From contig CAZFYB010000006.1 of the NCBI GenBank assembly GCA_964523145.1, forward strand, positions 1-64,000: DNA of 64,000 nucleotides, given 5' to 3'. Every line of letters starts with the position of its first letter. Positions within the stretch are counted from its first letter, which is position 1. Below the pieces are notes generated by a model that was given only the letters and a program-made list of their open reading frames with translations, ran no database searches and had not been told where the DNA came from. This document shows positions 27,178 to 35,446 of this stretch, piece by piece. The position numbers and the translations under genes are program-made. The DNA comes from Microsaccharimonas sp964523145. GTDB lineage: Bacteria > Patescibacteriota > Saccharimonadia > Saccharimonadales > Saccharimonadaceae.

Positions 27178-27996
27178 TTACAGCGTGAAATGGCGAGTAG
27201 TGAAATGCATTCTTACGCCCGAACCGACTTCAATAACGCTTCCTGGACTGGCAGTTTTTACTGCAAGCAAGGCCCTTGATAGTTGCGGGCGGGTCAATCG
27301 ACCCTTAGTCACCCCTCTTAAACACTCAAGGGCAGCGGCAGTTTGCATGTGTATAAGTTGATGACGATCATACGTTGGCCCTTCACCAATAATCTGTGCG
27401 ACTTCTTGTTCAATTTCACGCTTTAAGGCTTTTTGGTGGCTATGAAGCGCACGAAGTTCACGTTTCGCGCCGTGATCAATAGTTTTTGACTTAGCCCGGA
27501 TACGATTTCGTAAATAAACATCGCTGGTATTTGTACTGTCTTCTCGCCACTGCAAACCTTTTGCCTTTGCATACAGCAATAAATCTTCTTTGGGCGTATC
27601 AATAAATGGCCTGATGATATCCGAATCTAGGGGAGTCAATCCTCGCCAACCCGTGCCTCGCGTGAGGTTAATCGCCACCGTCTCGACCAAATCATCAAGG
27701 TGATGAGCAGTTAAAATATTTGCATCGTGCTGTTTTGCTAAATCACGTAAAAATGCGTACCTCCGCTCACGGGCCAATGCTTCGCTTGCACCGTTCCCTA
27801 GTTCTTCTCGGTGCGAATAAAACGCTAAACCATATTTTTCAGCAGTCTTTTGCACGAACTCAGCGTCTTGAGCTGAATCCTCACGAATACCATGATCGAA
27901 ATGCGCAACTATAAGTTCGATACCCGGTACTTCTGCCATCATATCCAACAACACTATCGAATCAACCCCACCACTGACTGCAACGATATACTTCAT
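27178..27996 (-). CDS. tilS: tRNA(Ile)-lysidine synthase TilS, short form
   Basis: 272 residues. The PP-loop SGGVDSIVLLDM, HFDHGIREDS, LTAHHLDDLVET and RGTGWRGLTP are the TilS/MesJ core. It converts C34 of tRNA-Ile2(CAU) to lysidine. The large C-terminal TilS domains of E. coli are missing, as in minimal bacterial forms. Its ATG overlaps the bcp stop by 4 bp. Confidence 0.92.
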   Translation of the reverse strand: MKYIVAVSGGVDSIVLLDMMAEVPGIELIVAHFDHGIREDSAQDAEFVQKTAEKYGLAFYSHREELGNGASEALARERRYAFLRDLAKQHDANILTAHHLDDLVETVAINLTRGTGWRGLTPLDSDIIRPFIDTPKEDLLLYAKAKGLQWREDSTNTSDVYLRNRIRAKSKTIDHGAKRELRALHSHQKALKREIEQEVAQIIGEGPTYDRHQLIHMQTAAALECLRGVTKGRLTRPQLSRALLAVKTASPGSVIEVGSGVRMHFTTRHFTL

Positions 27997-28448
27997 GCCT
28001 GTAAAGCTTCGAGGTCCTTCACAACTTGTTCGCCATGGCCAATCGGTGTAACTCGCCCGTACACTTTTACCACTTGCCCTTCAGGGTTAATAATGAAAGT
28101 TTTGCGCAAAATACCCTCTTTACCAAACATTTTCTTACCCCAAGCTCCGTACTCGTTAATAACCTTTGCTTCTGGGTCGGTAAGAAGTAAAAAGTTGAGC
28201 GAATATTTCGCTTTAAATTTTTCGTGGCTATTTGGGTCATCACGGCTTACGCCAATAATTTCAGCGCCCATTTCAGCCAAAGTATCACGGGCGTCACGCA
28301 GACTACAGGCTTCAGCCGTACATCCAGGTGTATCGTCTTTAGGGTAAAAATACAGTACTACCCATTTACCTTTATAATCAGCCAGCGAATGGGCTGTTCC
28401 ATCGATTGCGTTCAAAGTAAACGCCGGTGCATCATACGGTATATTCAT
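27993..28448 (-). CDS. bcp: Thiol peroxidase of the Bcp/PrxQ type
   Basis: 151 residues. The motif YFYPKDDTPGCTAEACSLRD holds the peroxidatic Cys and a resolving Cys five residues later, typical of PrxQ. It reduces peroxides using thioredoxin-type donors. The ATG at 28448 (MNIPYDAPAF) is chosen since TATACT (28461-28456) ends 7 nt before it; a longer form would overlap the promoter. Confidence 0.94.
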   Translation of the reverse strand: MNIPYDAPAFTLNAIDGTAHSLADYKGKWVVLYFYPKDDTPGCTAEACSLRDARDTLAEMGAEIIGVSRDDPNSHEKFKAKYSLNFLLLTDPEAKVINEYGAWGKKMFGKEGILRKTFIINPEGQVVKVYGRVTPIGHGEQVVKDLEALQA

Positions 28449-28455
28449 ACTCTTT

Positions 28456-28483
28456 AGTATACTCGCCAAACGATTGATATAAT
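28456..28483. promoter_or_regulatory. Divergent promoters of bcp and the OpgC-like gene
   Basis: TATACT on the minus strand (28461-28456) serves bcp (ATG 28448, gap 7). TATAAT on the plus strand (28478-28483) serves the acyltransferase (GTG 28492, gap 8). Both starts look leaderless. Confidence 0.65.
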
Positions 28484-28491
28484 AAAGTGAC

Positions 28492-29604
28492 GTGAAAAAA
28501 GCTGCTGCCTCACTTCAAAGAATTGAAACCCTCGACCTACTCAGGGGCTACTTTCTTATTGTCATTATATTAAACCACCTTCATTTTTATCCAAGTGGGC
28601 TGGAATGGTTTACTGGACAAAGCTTTTTATACGTATCAACAGCCGAAGGATTCTTTTTAATATCGGGGATTGTTTTAGGTATAATTCGCGGCGCGAAGTT
28701 AATTGATGCGCCGTTTAAAAAAGCAGCCCTGCTGCTTTGGAAACGTGCTGGCCAGCTTTACGTCACAAGTATAATTTTGGTACTCATTTTTACCCTTATA
28801 GGCTGGCTGTTTGTCAGTAACCCTGGTATAAAATTTGGTGTGTATCAACCGATTGGTGACTTTTTCGGTATGTTTTGGCAAACCATTACTTTGCAATATA
28901 CCTATGGCTGGGCAGATTACCTGCGATTATACGCAATTTTTATTTTCTTTAGCCCGCTGGCGCTTTGGCTACTTCGAAAAGGGTGGTGGTACGTTGTACT
29001 GCTTGTCAGCTTCGGTGTATGGATGCTTTATCCGCTGAGTCCTTGGCCAGAAGGTGCTATGTCGCAACCTATGAGTTGGCAGCTAATATTCTTTGCTGGA
29101 TTTGTGATTGGTTTCCATTGGAAAAATATTCAGGCATGGTGGCAAAACCGCACAAAGCGTGTAAAAACAGTTACCATTTCAACTGTTTCAGCCGTAGCTC
29201 TCGTGACGCTCATTGCAAATGGATTGATTGTTTTCGGCGATGGTATTGTTGGTGTCGGTACGACTCTAGCCCAAACCAATGATTGGCTCAGTGCATACTT
29301 CAACAAAGATCGTCTACCCTTACTCAGAATACTGCTATTTGCCATTTGGTTTACCGCCCTCTACGGGGTAGTGAACAAATTTGAACCACAGATAAAGCGC
29401 TATGCTGGCTGGTTATTATTACCTTTCGGAACCAACTCGCTTTACGTTTACACCATTCAGGCATTTATCGTTTTCATCGTTATGATGCTGTTTAATCAAG
29501 CGGCTTACCCTTGGTTTATAAATCTAGCAATTTCGCTTGCAGTGGTCGGTTTGACCTACCTAGCAGTACGTACCAAGTTTTTGGCAAAAATTATTCCGCG
29601 TTAA
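28492..29604 (+). CDS. OpgC/acyltransferase-3-like integral membrane protein
   Basis: 370 residues, about 10 membrane helices. The start IETLDLLRGYFLIVIILNHL and EGFFLISGIVLGI match the OpgC / acyltransferase families that transfer acyl or succinyl groups to surface glycans. The donor and acceptor are unknown; the neighbouring GT39-like gene suggests a surface polymer. The start is GTG at 28492, 8 nt after TATAAT. Its 3' end overlaps the convergent neighbour by 14 bp. Confidence 0.8.
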   Translation: MKKAAASLQRIETLDLLRGYFLIVIILNHLHFYPSGLEWFTGQSFLYVSTAEGFFLISGIVLGIIRGAKLIDAPFKKAALLLWKRAGQLYVTSIILVLIFTLIGWLFVSNPGIKFGVYQPIGDFFGMFWQTITLQYTYGWADYLRLYAIFIFFSPLALWLLRKGWWYVVLLVSFGVWMLYPLSPWPEGAMSQPMSWQLIFFAGFVIGFHWKNIQAWWQNRTKRVKTVTISTVSAVALVTLIANGLIVFGDGIVGVGTTLAQTNDWLSAYFNKDRLPLLRILLFAIWFTALYGVVNKFEPQIKRYAGWLLLPFGTNSLYVYTIQAFIVFIVMMLFNQAAYPWFINLAISLAVVGLTYLAVRTKFLAKIIPR

Positions 29605-31165
29605 TGTTGTACTGCGTTGCACGATATGATGTTTTGTTTGTAAGCGAATCATATACACCCACAGTTTGTATTTTTTGCCACGAAGTTTCATATGGCGCTA
29701 TGTCACCACTTTCCGCTTGACCCAAATACCAAATAACTGGGTTGGCTTTTGCGAACGCATCCATATCCTTAATTTTATGCTGATCACGTGATTCAAGCAT
29801 ATCGAGCGACCCGTAAATATATTGGGTATTTGCATCAATAAAATAGATGGGATTTTCAGAAGTGGTATAAGGGATCGTTTCATAAAATAACCACGGAGAA
29901 GTGGCGATAATTGGCTCACCCGGTTTTGCCTTTTCTTGAATTTGTTCAACAAGTTGACGCGTCACAATATGGGTATTCGTATTTTTATTATAATTGCCGT
30001 ATTTATATACGTTCGTAATACCAAAAATCATCATTCCAACAATCAGGATAATTGGCAGAGCACGAAGAACTGGTTTCCAACGGCGTGTACCAATAACTAA
30101 CACAATAGCCGCGAACACTGCGAAAGCTACCGTTGCTGGGATTAAGTAACGCTCTACAAATGAAGGACGGAGTGGCGGTAACGAAGCAATAAACAACAGT
30201 ATTGGTGGTACCCAAGCAAGTGCCGCGTATAAACCAAACCACTTTCGTTCAGTGGCCGTCATCTTTTTTATCGCTAATGGAGTTGCAATAACAATGGCAA
30301 CTACTGCAATCAAAAATGCTACCGCAAGCCAACTCTGTACTTGACCGTGCTCAAGGTAGTAAAAAATATTCGTCATGTAGTTCGATGGTGTATCAACGCT
30401 TACCGGGCCAATCCAAAATCCGCTCGACTGCACAACCGTTAATTGGCGAACCATAAATACCATCCACGGAACGAATAGTAAGACGGCTACACTATAGGCC
30501 AACACCCATTGCTTACTAAAGAACTTTTTAATATTCTGTTTGATTCCGGCACGCTTACTATGCGTATCGCCTGCTCGCCACGCCCAGTGCGCTAACCACG
30601 CTAAAGCGGTAAAGTAGTGTGTCCACATACCGAGCGACACCAATACACCATACAGGACCCACCAGCGTTTTTGGTTTGAACTCGTTGCCTTAATCAGTAC
30701 CGCGGTTGCCGACACAACCAAAAAAGCTGCCACCGTGTACATTCGCGCTTCATCGCTATAACGAATAAGCATCGGTGAGAGCGCCAAAAATACTAAAGCT
30801 ACAGCGGCAATTTTACGCCCAAATAAGTGGCGGGTCGTAAAATAAGTAACCGCAATTGTTGCAGCACCAAAAGCAACGCTTAATGATCGAAGCGCTAGTT
30901 CAGTTGTTCCGAATAATTCACTCCACAGTTTTAACGCCCAGTAGTATAAAGGGGGGTGCACATCGGTTGCAGTATAGTTGGCAATCTCAACAAAATTAAA
31001 CTGGATAATATAAGAACTAAAAGCTTCATCAAACCAGAACGAGGCGTTGGTGATATTACCGAGAGTAATTGCTAAAAATACGGCCAAGGCCAGGCTTAAA
31101 AACAACACATCAAGTCGCCGATGCATTTTTATAAATTCAGTAGATTTTTTAAATACGCTTTTCAT
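29591..31165 (-). CDS. GT39/ArnT-like integral membrane glycosyltransferase
   Basis: 524 residues, about 11 membrane helices with the catalytic-loop signature NASFWFDEAFSSYII and HPPLYYWALKLW of the dolichyl-phosphate-mannose / ArnT group (GT-C fold). It should transfer a sugar from a lipid carrier to an external acceptor. The start may be 31165 or an internal ATG at 31126. It is divergent from tRNA-Pro. The integrated recombinase ORF ends just inside its 5' region. Confidence 0.82.
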   Translation of the reverse strand: MKSVFKKSTEFIKMHRRLDVLFLSLALAVFLAITLGNITNASFWFDEAFSSYIIQFNFVEIANYTATDVHPPLYYWALKLWSELFGTTELALRSLSVAFGAATIAVTYFTTRHLFGRKIAAVALVFLALSPMLIRYSDEARMYTVAAFLVVSATAVLIKATSSNQKRWWVLYGVLVSLGMWTHYFTALAWLAHWAWRAGDTHSKRAGIKQNIKKFFSKQWVLAYSVAVLLFVPWMVFMVRQLTVVQSSGFWIGPVSVDTPSNYMTNIFYYLEHGQVQSWLAVAFLIAVVAIVIATPLAIKKMTATERKWFGLYAALAWVPPILLFIASLPPLRPSFVERYLIPATVAFAVFAAIVLVIGTRRWKPVLRALPIILIVGMMIFGITNVYKYGNYNKNTNTHIVTRQLVEQIQEKAKPGEPIIATSPWLFYETIPYTTSENPIYFIDANTQYIYGSLDMLESRDQHKIKDMDAFAKANPVIWYLGQAESGDIAPYETSWQKIQTVGVYDSLTNKTSYRATQYNINAE

Positions 31166-33131
31166 ATTTTAATACTTTTCCTATCATACCTTGCCAGTAA
31201 CGGACCTGCAACCAATAACTACCCACTAGAAAAGTCACCTCAGATGTCGTATAATACCCTAGTCGAACACACATCGGGGTGTGGCGCAGTTGATAGCGCG
31301 CTCGGTTTGGGACCGAGAGGTCGAAGGTTTGAGTCCTTTCACCCCGACCAGTAGATATTTCGTCTAAATCCGTCATCATATTGTATGGCGGATTTAGCTT
31401 TATAACAGAGGTAGAATCATTTCCAGCACGTAGGTTCGCAACAAACTCACTGCATATAGTGTCCAGAACCATGATGTCAGTCGTTTTCAGCATAGTTAAC
31501 ACCTTAGAACGAGTGAGTTCGTAGAATTGTTCCTCGGTAGGTAGTGCTATATCAAGTTTAGCTAGTTCAGCCTTATTACTAACCATAGCCTCTTCATCAA
31601 GGTGTATGAGTTGCTGGTACTCTTCTAGTTTGCCCTCGTGGTACTTCTTATAATCATCAGGGCTGTTGACCTGAAACTCTTGATAGCGAGCATACTGCTG
31701 TTCATTGTTCTTCTGTGACTGTTTAGACTCAGCGAGTTTACGTTGCAATATAGCCCTATCGGAAGCAATGCGTTGCTCAAGGCTGTTGATGTACATGCGG
31801 TATGCCTGTTCACTCTTTTTAGTTAAGTGACGTAGCTGCCATTCAATACCCGCTAGTACGAACTTACCACGGATACTCTTAGATAGTTTGATATTAAGGT
31901 TCTTCTGCTCAGCGGTATTGTGTCGCAGGCAAGCCTTATTGCGACAGTAGAAACTAATGACCCATTTGCCAGTATTCTTACCACGCTTAATAGGCGTATG
32001 CTGGAATCGCATAGGTACATCACAGTAAACACATATGACCTTATTGTGTAGCAAGCCATAGTCTAGGCGTTGCGTACGATTAGTTTTTACGCTAGTAGTT
32101 CTACCAAAGTCTTTAGCGACCTCAGCGTTTAACTGTATGTATTCATCTGCTGTTATAAGTGGCTTGAAGTTATACAAGTCTACGAGATTTGCGAGGTTGT
32201 CACCGTATTTGTACAGACCACAATAGAACGAATCCTCAAAGATATTTCCGACCATTTGTTTAGTAACTTTCACTAGCCTAGATTGTTCGTCTTGGTTTTT
32301 GCGTTCAGTGAGCTTAGCACTGTTCAAGAACTCAGCAATATCTATATTACTCTTACCCTCATACAGCCTCATGTCTACGGCTTTACGAAGTAAGTTCCAG
32401 TTATATTCATCAGGAGTAAAGTAACCTGTCGCAGTGTCTGCAAAATAGCCTTTTTTAGTTACGCCTATGTACCTACCTTCTGTAACCGTACCGACAGTGC
32501 CACGCTTCACATCTACTGCTAGTTTGTCGGAGTATTGTTTAGATGTAGCAAACAAAATCCCTAACATCATCTTGCCGTTTGGTGAGTTATCGAACTGGTA
32601 GGTAACAAAGGCAAGGTCTTGTATATCTTCATGGTCAATCATCTCTATAACTTCACCAGCCTCTTTCATGTTGCGAGATAGACGGTCAGGTGACCACGAT
32701 ATAAGCCCGTGGTATTTGCCAGTCTTAAAGCCTAGTAACATTGTGTCAAAGATAGGACGATTGCCAGAAGTTTTAGCAGAGGCACTCTCTGTAAATATAT
32801 CTTCTTCACGGACAGTAATATCTAGCCTATTAGCAAGCTTTAGGCACTCGGTATATTGGTCATCAAGTGAGCGTACTTGTTTGGCTTCATCATCAGTAGA
32901 TTTACGTAGGTATATGGCGTAACGGCGTTTTTCTTTAGGCAATATCTTTTTAGCACCTTGAGTTGTTGCAGAGAAGTAGTCCAGTAGGTCATTGACGCTA
33001 CGTTCACTACCACCAAAGGCTTTATTGCGATATTCGGACGTAAATGTTTGTTGTTCTTGCACACTAGCAAGTTCAGCCTCATCTACGAGAACTTTAGTAC
33101 GTTTTTTACGATTAGTTGTGCCTTTTGCCAT
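31149..33131 (-). CDS. Large serine recombinase, C-terminus replaced by host DNA
   Basis: 660 residues in the integrated state. The resolvase-type catalytic domain starts RRYAIYLRKSTDD (nucleophile Ser78) and includes SWSPDRLSRN; the recombinase domain follows. The zinc ribbon shows CVYC and YCRNKAC, and a long coiled coil runs at about 440-540. The ATG at 33131 has a TAGGA-type ribosome site. Residues 597-660 are read from the antisense strand of tRNA-Pro and its upstream region, so they are not native. A 50-codon in-frame continuation ending in TAA lies at 38704-38552 and would be joined at Arg596 in the excised circle, giving 646 residues. Confidence 0.9.
   Translation of the reverse strand: MAKGTTNRKKRTKVLVDEAELASVQEQQTFTSEYRNKAFGGSERSVNDLLDYFSATTQGAKKILPKEKRRYAIYLRKSTDDEAKQVRSLDDQYTECLKLANRLDITVREEDIFTESASAKTSGNRPIFDTMLLGFKTGKYHGLISWSPDRLSRNMKEAGEVIEMIDHEDIQDLAFVTYQFDNSPNGKMMLGILFATSKQYSDKLAVDVKRGTVGTVTEGRYIGVTKKGYFADTATGYFTPDEYNWNLLRKAVDMRLYEGKSNIDIAEFLNSAKLTERKNQDEQSRLVKVTKQMVGNIFEDSFYCGLYKYGDNLANLVDLYNFKPLITADEYIQLNAEVAKDFGRTTSVKTNRTQRLDYGLLHNKVICVYCDVPMRFQHTPIKRGKNTGKWVISFYCRNKACLRHNTAEQKNLNIKLSKSIRGKFVLAGIEWQLRHLTKKSEQAYRMYINSLEQRIASDRAILQRKLAESKQSQKNNEQQYARYQEFQVNSPDDYKKYHEGKLEEYQQLIHLDEEAMVSNKAELAKLDIALPTEEQFYELTRSKVLTMLKTTDIMVLDTICSEFVANLRAGNDSTSVIKLNPPYNMMTDLDEISTGRGERTQTFDLSVPNRARYQLRHTPMCVRLGYYTTSEVTFLVGSYWLQVRYWQGMIGKVLKYEKRI
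31250..31255 (+). promoter_or_regulatory. tRNA-Pro -10 box
   Basis: TATAAT 19 nt upstream of the mature tRNA-Pro 5' end. Confidence 0.65.
31275..31350 (+). tRNA. tRNA-Pro(UGG), integration target
   Basis: Acceptor CGGGGTG pairs with CACCCCG; the anticodon arm reads CTCGG-TTTGGGA-CCGAG (anticodon TGG). The CCA is encoded (31348-31350). The last seven bases CCGACCA are repeated at 38705-38711. No terminator follows directly, unlike the other three tRNAs in this window. Confidence 0.96.
31344..31350 (+). other. attL core (CCGACCA, tRNA-Pro 3' end)
   Basis: The seven-base core at the tRNA 3' end. It lies inside the recombinase reading frame, codons for Gly595 and Arg596. Confidence 0.7.
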
Positions 33132-33152
33132 ATAACAATTCCTACTAATAGT

Positions 33153-33167
33153 GTACAAAAATTGTGC
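33153..33167. promoter_or_regulatory. Inverted repeat between recombinase and excisionase genes
   Basis: GTACAA-AAA-TTGTGC, one mismatch, in the 57-bp divergent gap. It is a candidate operator for the excisionase-like protein. Confidence 0.35.
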
Positions 33168-33188
33168 GATAATGTAAACTATTGTTAT

Positions 33189-33371
33189 ATGAAAAGTGAT
33201 TTACCAGAATATCTAACATTGCCCGAAGTGGTGAAGATATTAAAGGTACACCCGAATACTCTACGCAACTGGGATAAGGACGGTACGCTTAAGGCAATCC
33301 GTATAGGTAAACGCAATATAAGGCGATGGAAGAAGTCTGACGTGCTTAATTATTTGGAGTCTGGTAACTAG
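33189..33371 (+). CDS. Excisionase-like MerR-type HTH protein
   Basis: 60 residues. LTLPEVVKILKVHPNTLRNW is a winged-helix HTH of the excisionase/MerR-like DNA-binding family. IGKRNIRRWKKSDVLNYL is the typical continuation. It is probably the recombination directionality factor or the regulator of the recombinase. The ATG at 33189 follows TAAACT (33175-33180) by 8 nt; an upstream in-frame ATG would cross the divergent promoter region and the recombinase start. Confidence 0.82.
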   Translation: MKSDLPEYLTLPEVVKILKVHPNTLRNWDKDGTLKAIRIGKRNIRRWKKSDVLNYLESGN

Positions 33372-33390
33372 CTAGTAACCGAGGTTTGAT

Positions 33391-34413
33391 ATGCCTGATG
33401 ATAAAAACAACAAGCACGAAGATAAAATAATAGCTCGTATTAATACGGCAGATTATGCCAACAAAAAGATAGGTGAAATCCCTACTTACAATTTTAAGTT
33501 GCCTGACCATTTCACGAAACAGCTCACTGAAATTGTAGAGGGCGTAAACAAGATGTATCAAAACCTATATGGTGACGAGATACAGAAGGTGCTAAATAGT
33601 GCTATTCAAGCCCAGCAAAACCTCATCAAATCGTTAAACCTCATTGATACCAAAAAGATTCTTGAAGGTATCACAAGGCTTACTGAATCATTCTCAGGTT
33701 TTACCACTGGTCTTAGTGCCCACATGCCTGACAATTGGTCAGAGAGTAAGTTGCGGAAAGCTGCTAGTCTGTGCGTTAAGGGCATACCAATAGTTTTCGT
33801 ACCTAGGGCGAGTATCATCAATAAACTTACCAGTGCTAAGGATGTTCCAAGTATTAAACGACTAATAGCCCACAGTAAAAACGCCCCACTAATAATCGAG
33901 GATTGTGAGAAGGCTCTAGCAGAGTGCGACTGGTTGCCTAAAGATATGCGTGAACACATACAGGAAAGCATCGTATGTTTTAAGAACGGTCAGTACAGAG
34001 CTGCTCAGAGTACAGCTATTATTGCCTTCGACAGTCTATTGAATGTTGTTGTAGATATGAGCGTACATCGTAAGAAGAATAAAAAAGCATTAGCTCACAG
34101 CCAAGTTAAAAGCTACACGAGTTGGACGGACGGAATTGACCTGATGGAAGTACCTCTAGGACGTATGCCCTTTTATACAGTACTCATGTTACCCGTAATC
34201 GGTCATATGCTCACTGACTTCGCTATTGGTGATAGAGCTACATACCTCAATGACGCAAACAGACATGCTTCATCTCATACTATTAACTCTAAGCAATACA
34301 AGAAATCGAATGCACTACTGACTATCATGGCGGTTACTAGCATCTGCAAGGTTACGCAACTCAATGGTAAGTATTGGCTACAGAAATCAGCACAGCAGTA
34401 CGGCATATCTTAA
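33391..34413 (+). CDS. HEPN-like protein of the integrated element
   Basis: 340 residues, no clear full-length family. The N-terminal third is helical. The C-terminal part has a helix CFKNGQYRAAQSTAIIAFDS and, 80 residues later, NDANRHASSHTIN, which fits the R-x4-H motif of HEPN ribonuclease domains. HEPN proteins are frequent toxins or abortive-infection effectors. The gap from the excisionase gene is 19 nt, so the two are probably co-transcribed. Function is inferred from motif pattern only. Confidence 0.5.
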   Translation: MPDDKNNKHEDKIIARINTADYANKKIGEIPTYNFKLPDHFTKQLTEIVEGVNKMYQNLYGDEIQKVLNSAIQAQQNLIKSLNLIDTKKILEGITRLTESFSGFTTGLSAHMPDNWSESKLRKAASLCVKGIPIVFVPRASIINKLTSAKDVPSIKRLIAHSKNAPLIIEDCEKALAECDWLPKDMREHIQESIVCFKNGQYRAAQSTAIIAFDSLLNVVVDMSVHRKKNKKALAHSQVKSYTSWTDGIDLMEVPLGRMPFYTVLMLPVIGHMLTDFAIGDRATYLNDANRHASSHTINSKQYKKSNALLTIMAVTSICKVTQLNGKYWLQKSAQQYGIS

Positions 34414-34435
34414 AACACCCCAACATTGCAAATCT

Positions 34436-34472
34436 CGCCCCTGACGTTAATCCAAGTTAGGCGTTTTTATTT
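34436..34472 (+). terminator. Terminator after the HEPN-like gene
   Basis: CGCCCCTGAC pairs with GTTAGGCG (two-base bulge, one G-U) and TTTTTATTT follows. Confidence 0.6.
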
Positions 34473-34553
34473 ACAGAATGGGTATAACATCAAGTTTTGA
34501 TTTAAAACGCAAGAATCGTTTCAGCCACAGGGGCGTTTCTCGCAACTTTGATA

Positions 34554-34559
34554 TATAAT
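34554..34559 (+). promoter_or_regulatory. -10 box of the structured RNA
   Basis: TATAAT seven nt upstream of the first arm of the long stem. No strong -35 is seen. Confidence 0.55.
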
Positions 34560-34565
34560 CAGAGA

Positions 34566-34706
34566 GTCTAGATTCAACAATTAGAGCATTAGGTCAACAG
34601 ACCTTTCGTTTGAACCGTAAATACGGCAACTCGTTGCGAAAGCAATTTGGTTCAAACCTTATTGTTGAGTCTAGACAACCCTAGTGACGGGTTGTCGTTT
34701 TTATTT
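34566..34706 (+). ncRNA. Structured non-coding RNA or leader with own terminator
   Basis: A 16-bp closing stem (34566-34581 with 34661-34676, one G-U) encloses a hairpin AGGTC-AACA-GACCT (34591-34604) and a 9-bp stem GTTTGAACC/GGTTCAAAC (34608-34616 with 34649-34657). Inside that stem are CCGT-AAAT-ACGG and two competing hairpins, GCAA-CTCG-TTGC and the GNRA-loop TTGC-GAAA-GCAA. A perfect terminator follows. The 3' arm of the closing stem shares three bases with the terminator. No ORF is evident. It could be a free small RNA or an attenuating leader for the gene at 34719. No known RNA family is recognised. Confidence 0.7.
34674..34706 (+). terminator. Intrinsic terminator ending the structured RNA
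   Basis: GACAACCC-TAGTGAC-GGGTTGTC (perfect 8-bp stem) then GTTTTTATTT. The ribosome site AAAGGAG of the next gene follows immediately. Confidence 0.9.
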
Positions 34707-34718
34707 AAAGGAGAAAAT

Positions 34719-35213
34719 ATGTCAAAACTGAGAAAGAGCGTTAAACCATATCAACTATTCATCATAGGTCTTGTACTGCTAGTACCGAGTATATTCGACC
34801 TACTACCAACTGTGTATGCGGGTATTCTCGTATGGTTTGGACTGTTCTTATGGATTGTAGCTATCTTCAAGGCAATAGGCAGTCTATTCAAGAAAGCTGG
34901 TAGTCCCGTCTCGATAGCCAAGACGCAGAAGAAGATGTATGACTTAAACAAGAGCAAAAATCCTGAAGCAAGTAAGGAAGAATTACGTTTAATGACAGCA
35001 TCTGCAAGAACTGGTTTTAGAAAGCCTGATGAGCTATTACGATTAAGTGCATATACTGCCCAAGTAGCAGAAAAACTTGAGCACCCGAATAATTTCCAGA
35101 CTATGGTCTATGTGATGATAACAATGGAGTTCAAGGACTTAAATCAGAGCCTTAACATGAGTCCTGATGAGCTTCTTGATGAGGTATGTAGAGTCATTCC
35201 TACAAGCTACTAA
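34719..35213 (+). CDS. Two-helix membrane protein of the element, unknown function
   Basis: 164 residues. Two adjacent membrane helices (about 13-30 and 35-55) precede a cytoplasmic helical part (KPDELLRLSAYTAQVAEKL). No family is recognised. AAAGGAG six nt before the ATG at 34719 is a clear ribosome site, so this start is preferred over an in-frame ATG at 34647, which lies inside the structured RNA. Confidence 0.7.
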   Translation: MSKLRKSVKPYQLFIIGLVLLVPSIFDLLPTVYAGILVWFGLFLWIVAIFKAIGSLFKKAGSPVSIAKTQKKMYDLNKSKNPEASKEELRLMTASARTGFRKPDELLRLSAYTAQVAEKLEHPNNFQTMVYVMITMEFKDLNQSLNMSPDELLDEVCRVIPTSY

Positions 35214-35446
35214 TACATATAGTTAGACATAACCAAAACTGCTAGAAATCCGCCGATTTAACAGATGCAAAAGTATGGATTTTTCATTCGTTGCTTATGG
35301 TACGCTTATGGCATAAAGTAGTACTCCGCTAAATAGAACTTACACTGCTATGCTTGGCTGTCCCTACTACACCCCACGTAAAGTTACTATCTTACTTATT
35401 AACTATTTCGTTTTTTGTAAACGTTTGACGATATAATAGACAGTAA
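35214..35446. other. 233-nt spacer in the element
   Basis: No ORF or strong hairpin is seen. GCTTATGG occurs twice within about 20 nt. A TATAAT at the right end serves the next gene. Confidence 0.4.
35432..35437 (+). promoter_or_regulatory. -10 box of the second HEPN-like gene
   Basis: TATAAT, 9 nt before the ATG at 35447; leaderless-type spacing. Confidence 0.55.

Noticed and set aside
31149..31343. The last 64 codons of the recombinase ORF as genuine recombinase sequence
   Set aside because: They are the antisense of tRNA-Pro and host DNA; a better in-frame tail exists at the far end of the element.
31363..31396. Hairpin CTAAATCCG/CGGATTTAG as a terminator for tRNA-Pro
   Set aside because: No T-run follows it on the plus strand and it lies within recombinase coding sequence.
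33048..33188. Upstream extension of the excisionase gene to an ATG at 33048
   Set aside because: It would cross the divergent promoter region and the recombinase start; the conserved HTH begins at 33189.
34647..34718. N-terminal extension of the element membrane protein from ATG 34647
   Set aside because: Falls within the structured RNA and terminator; a clear AAAGGAG precedes 34719.
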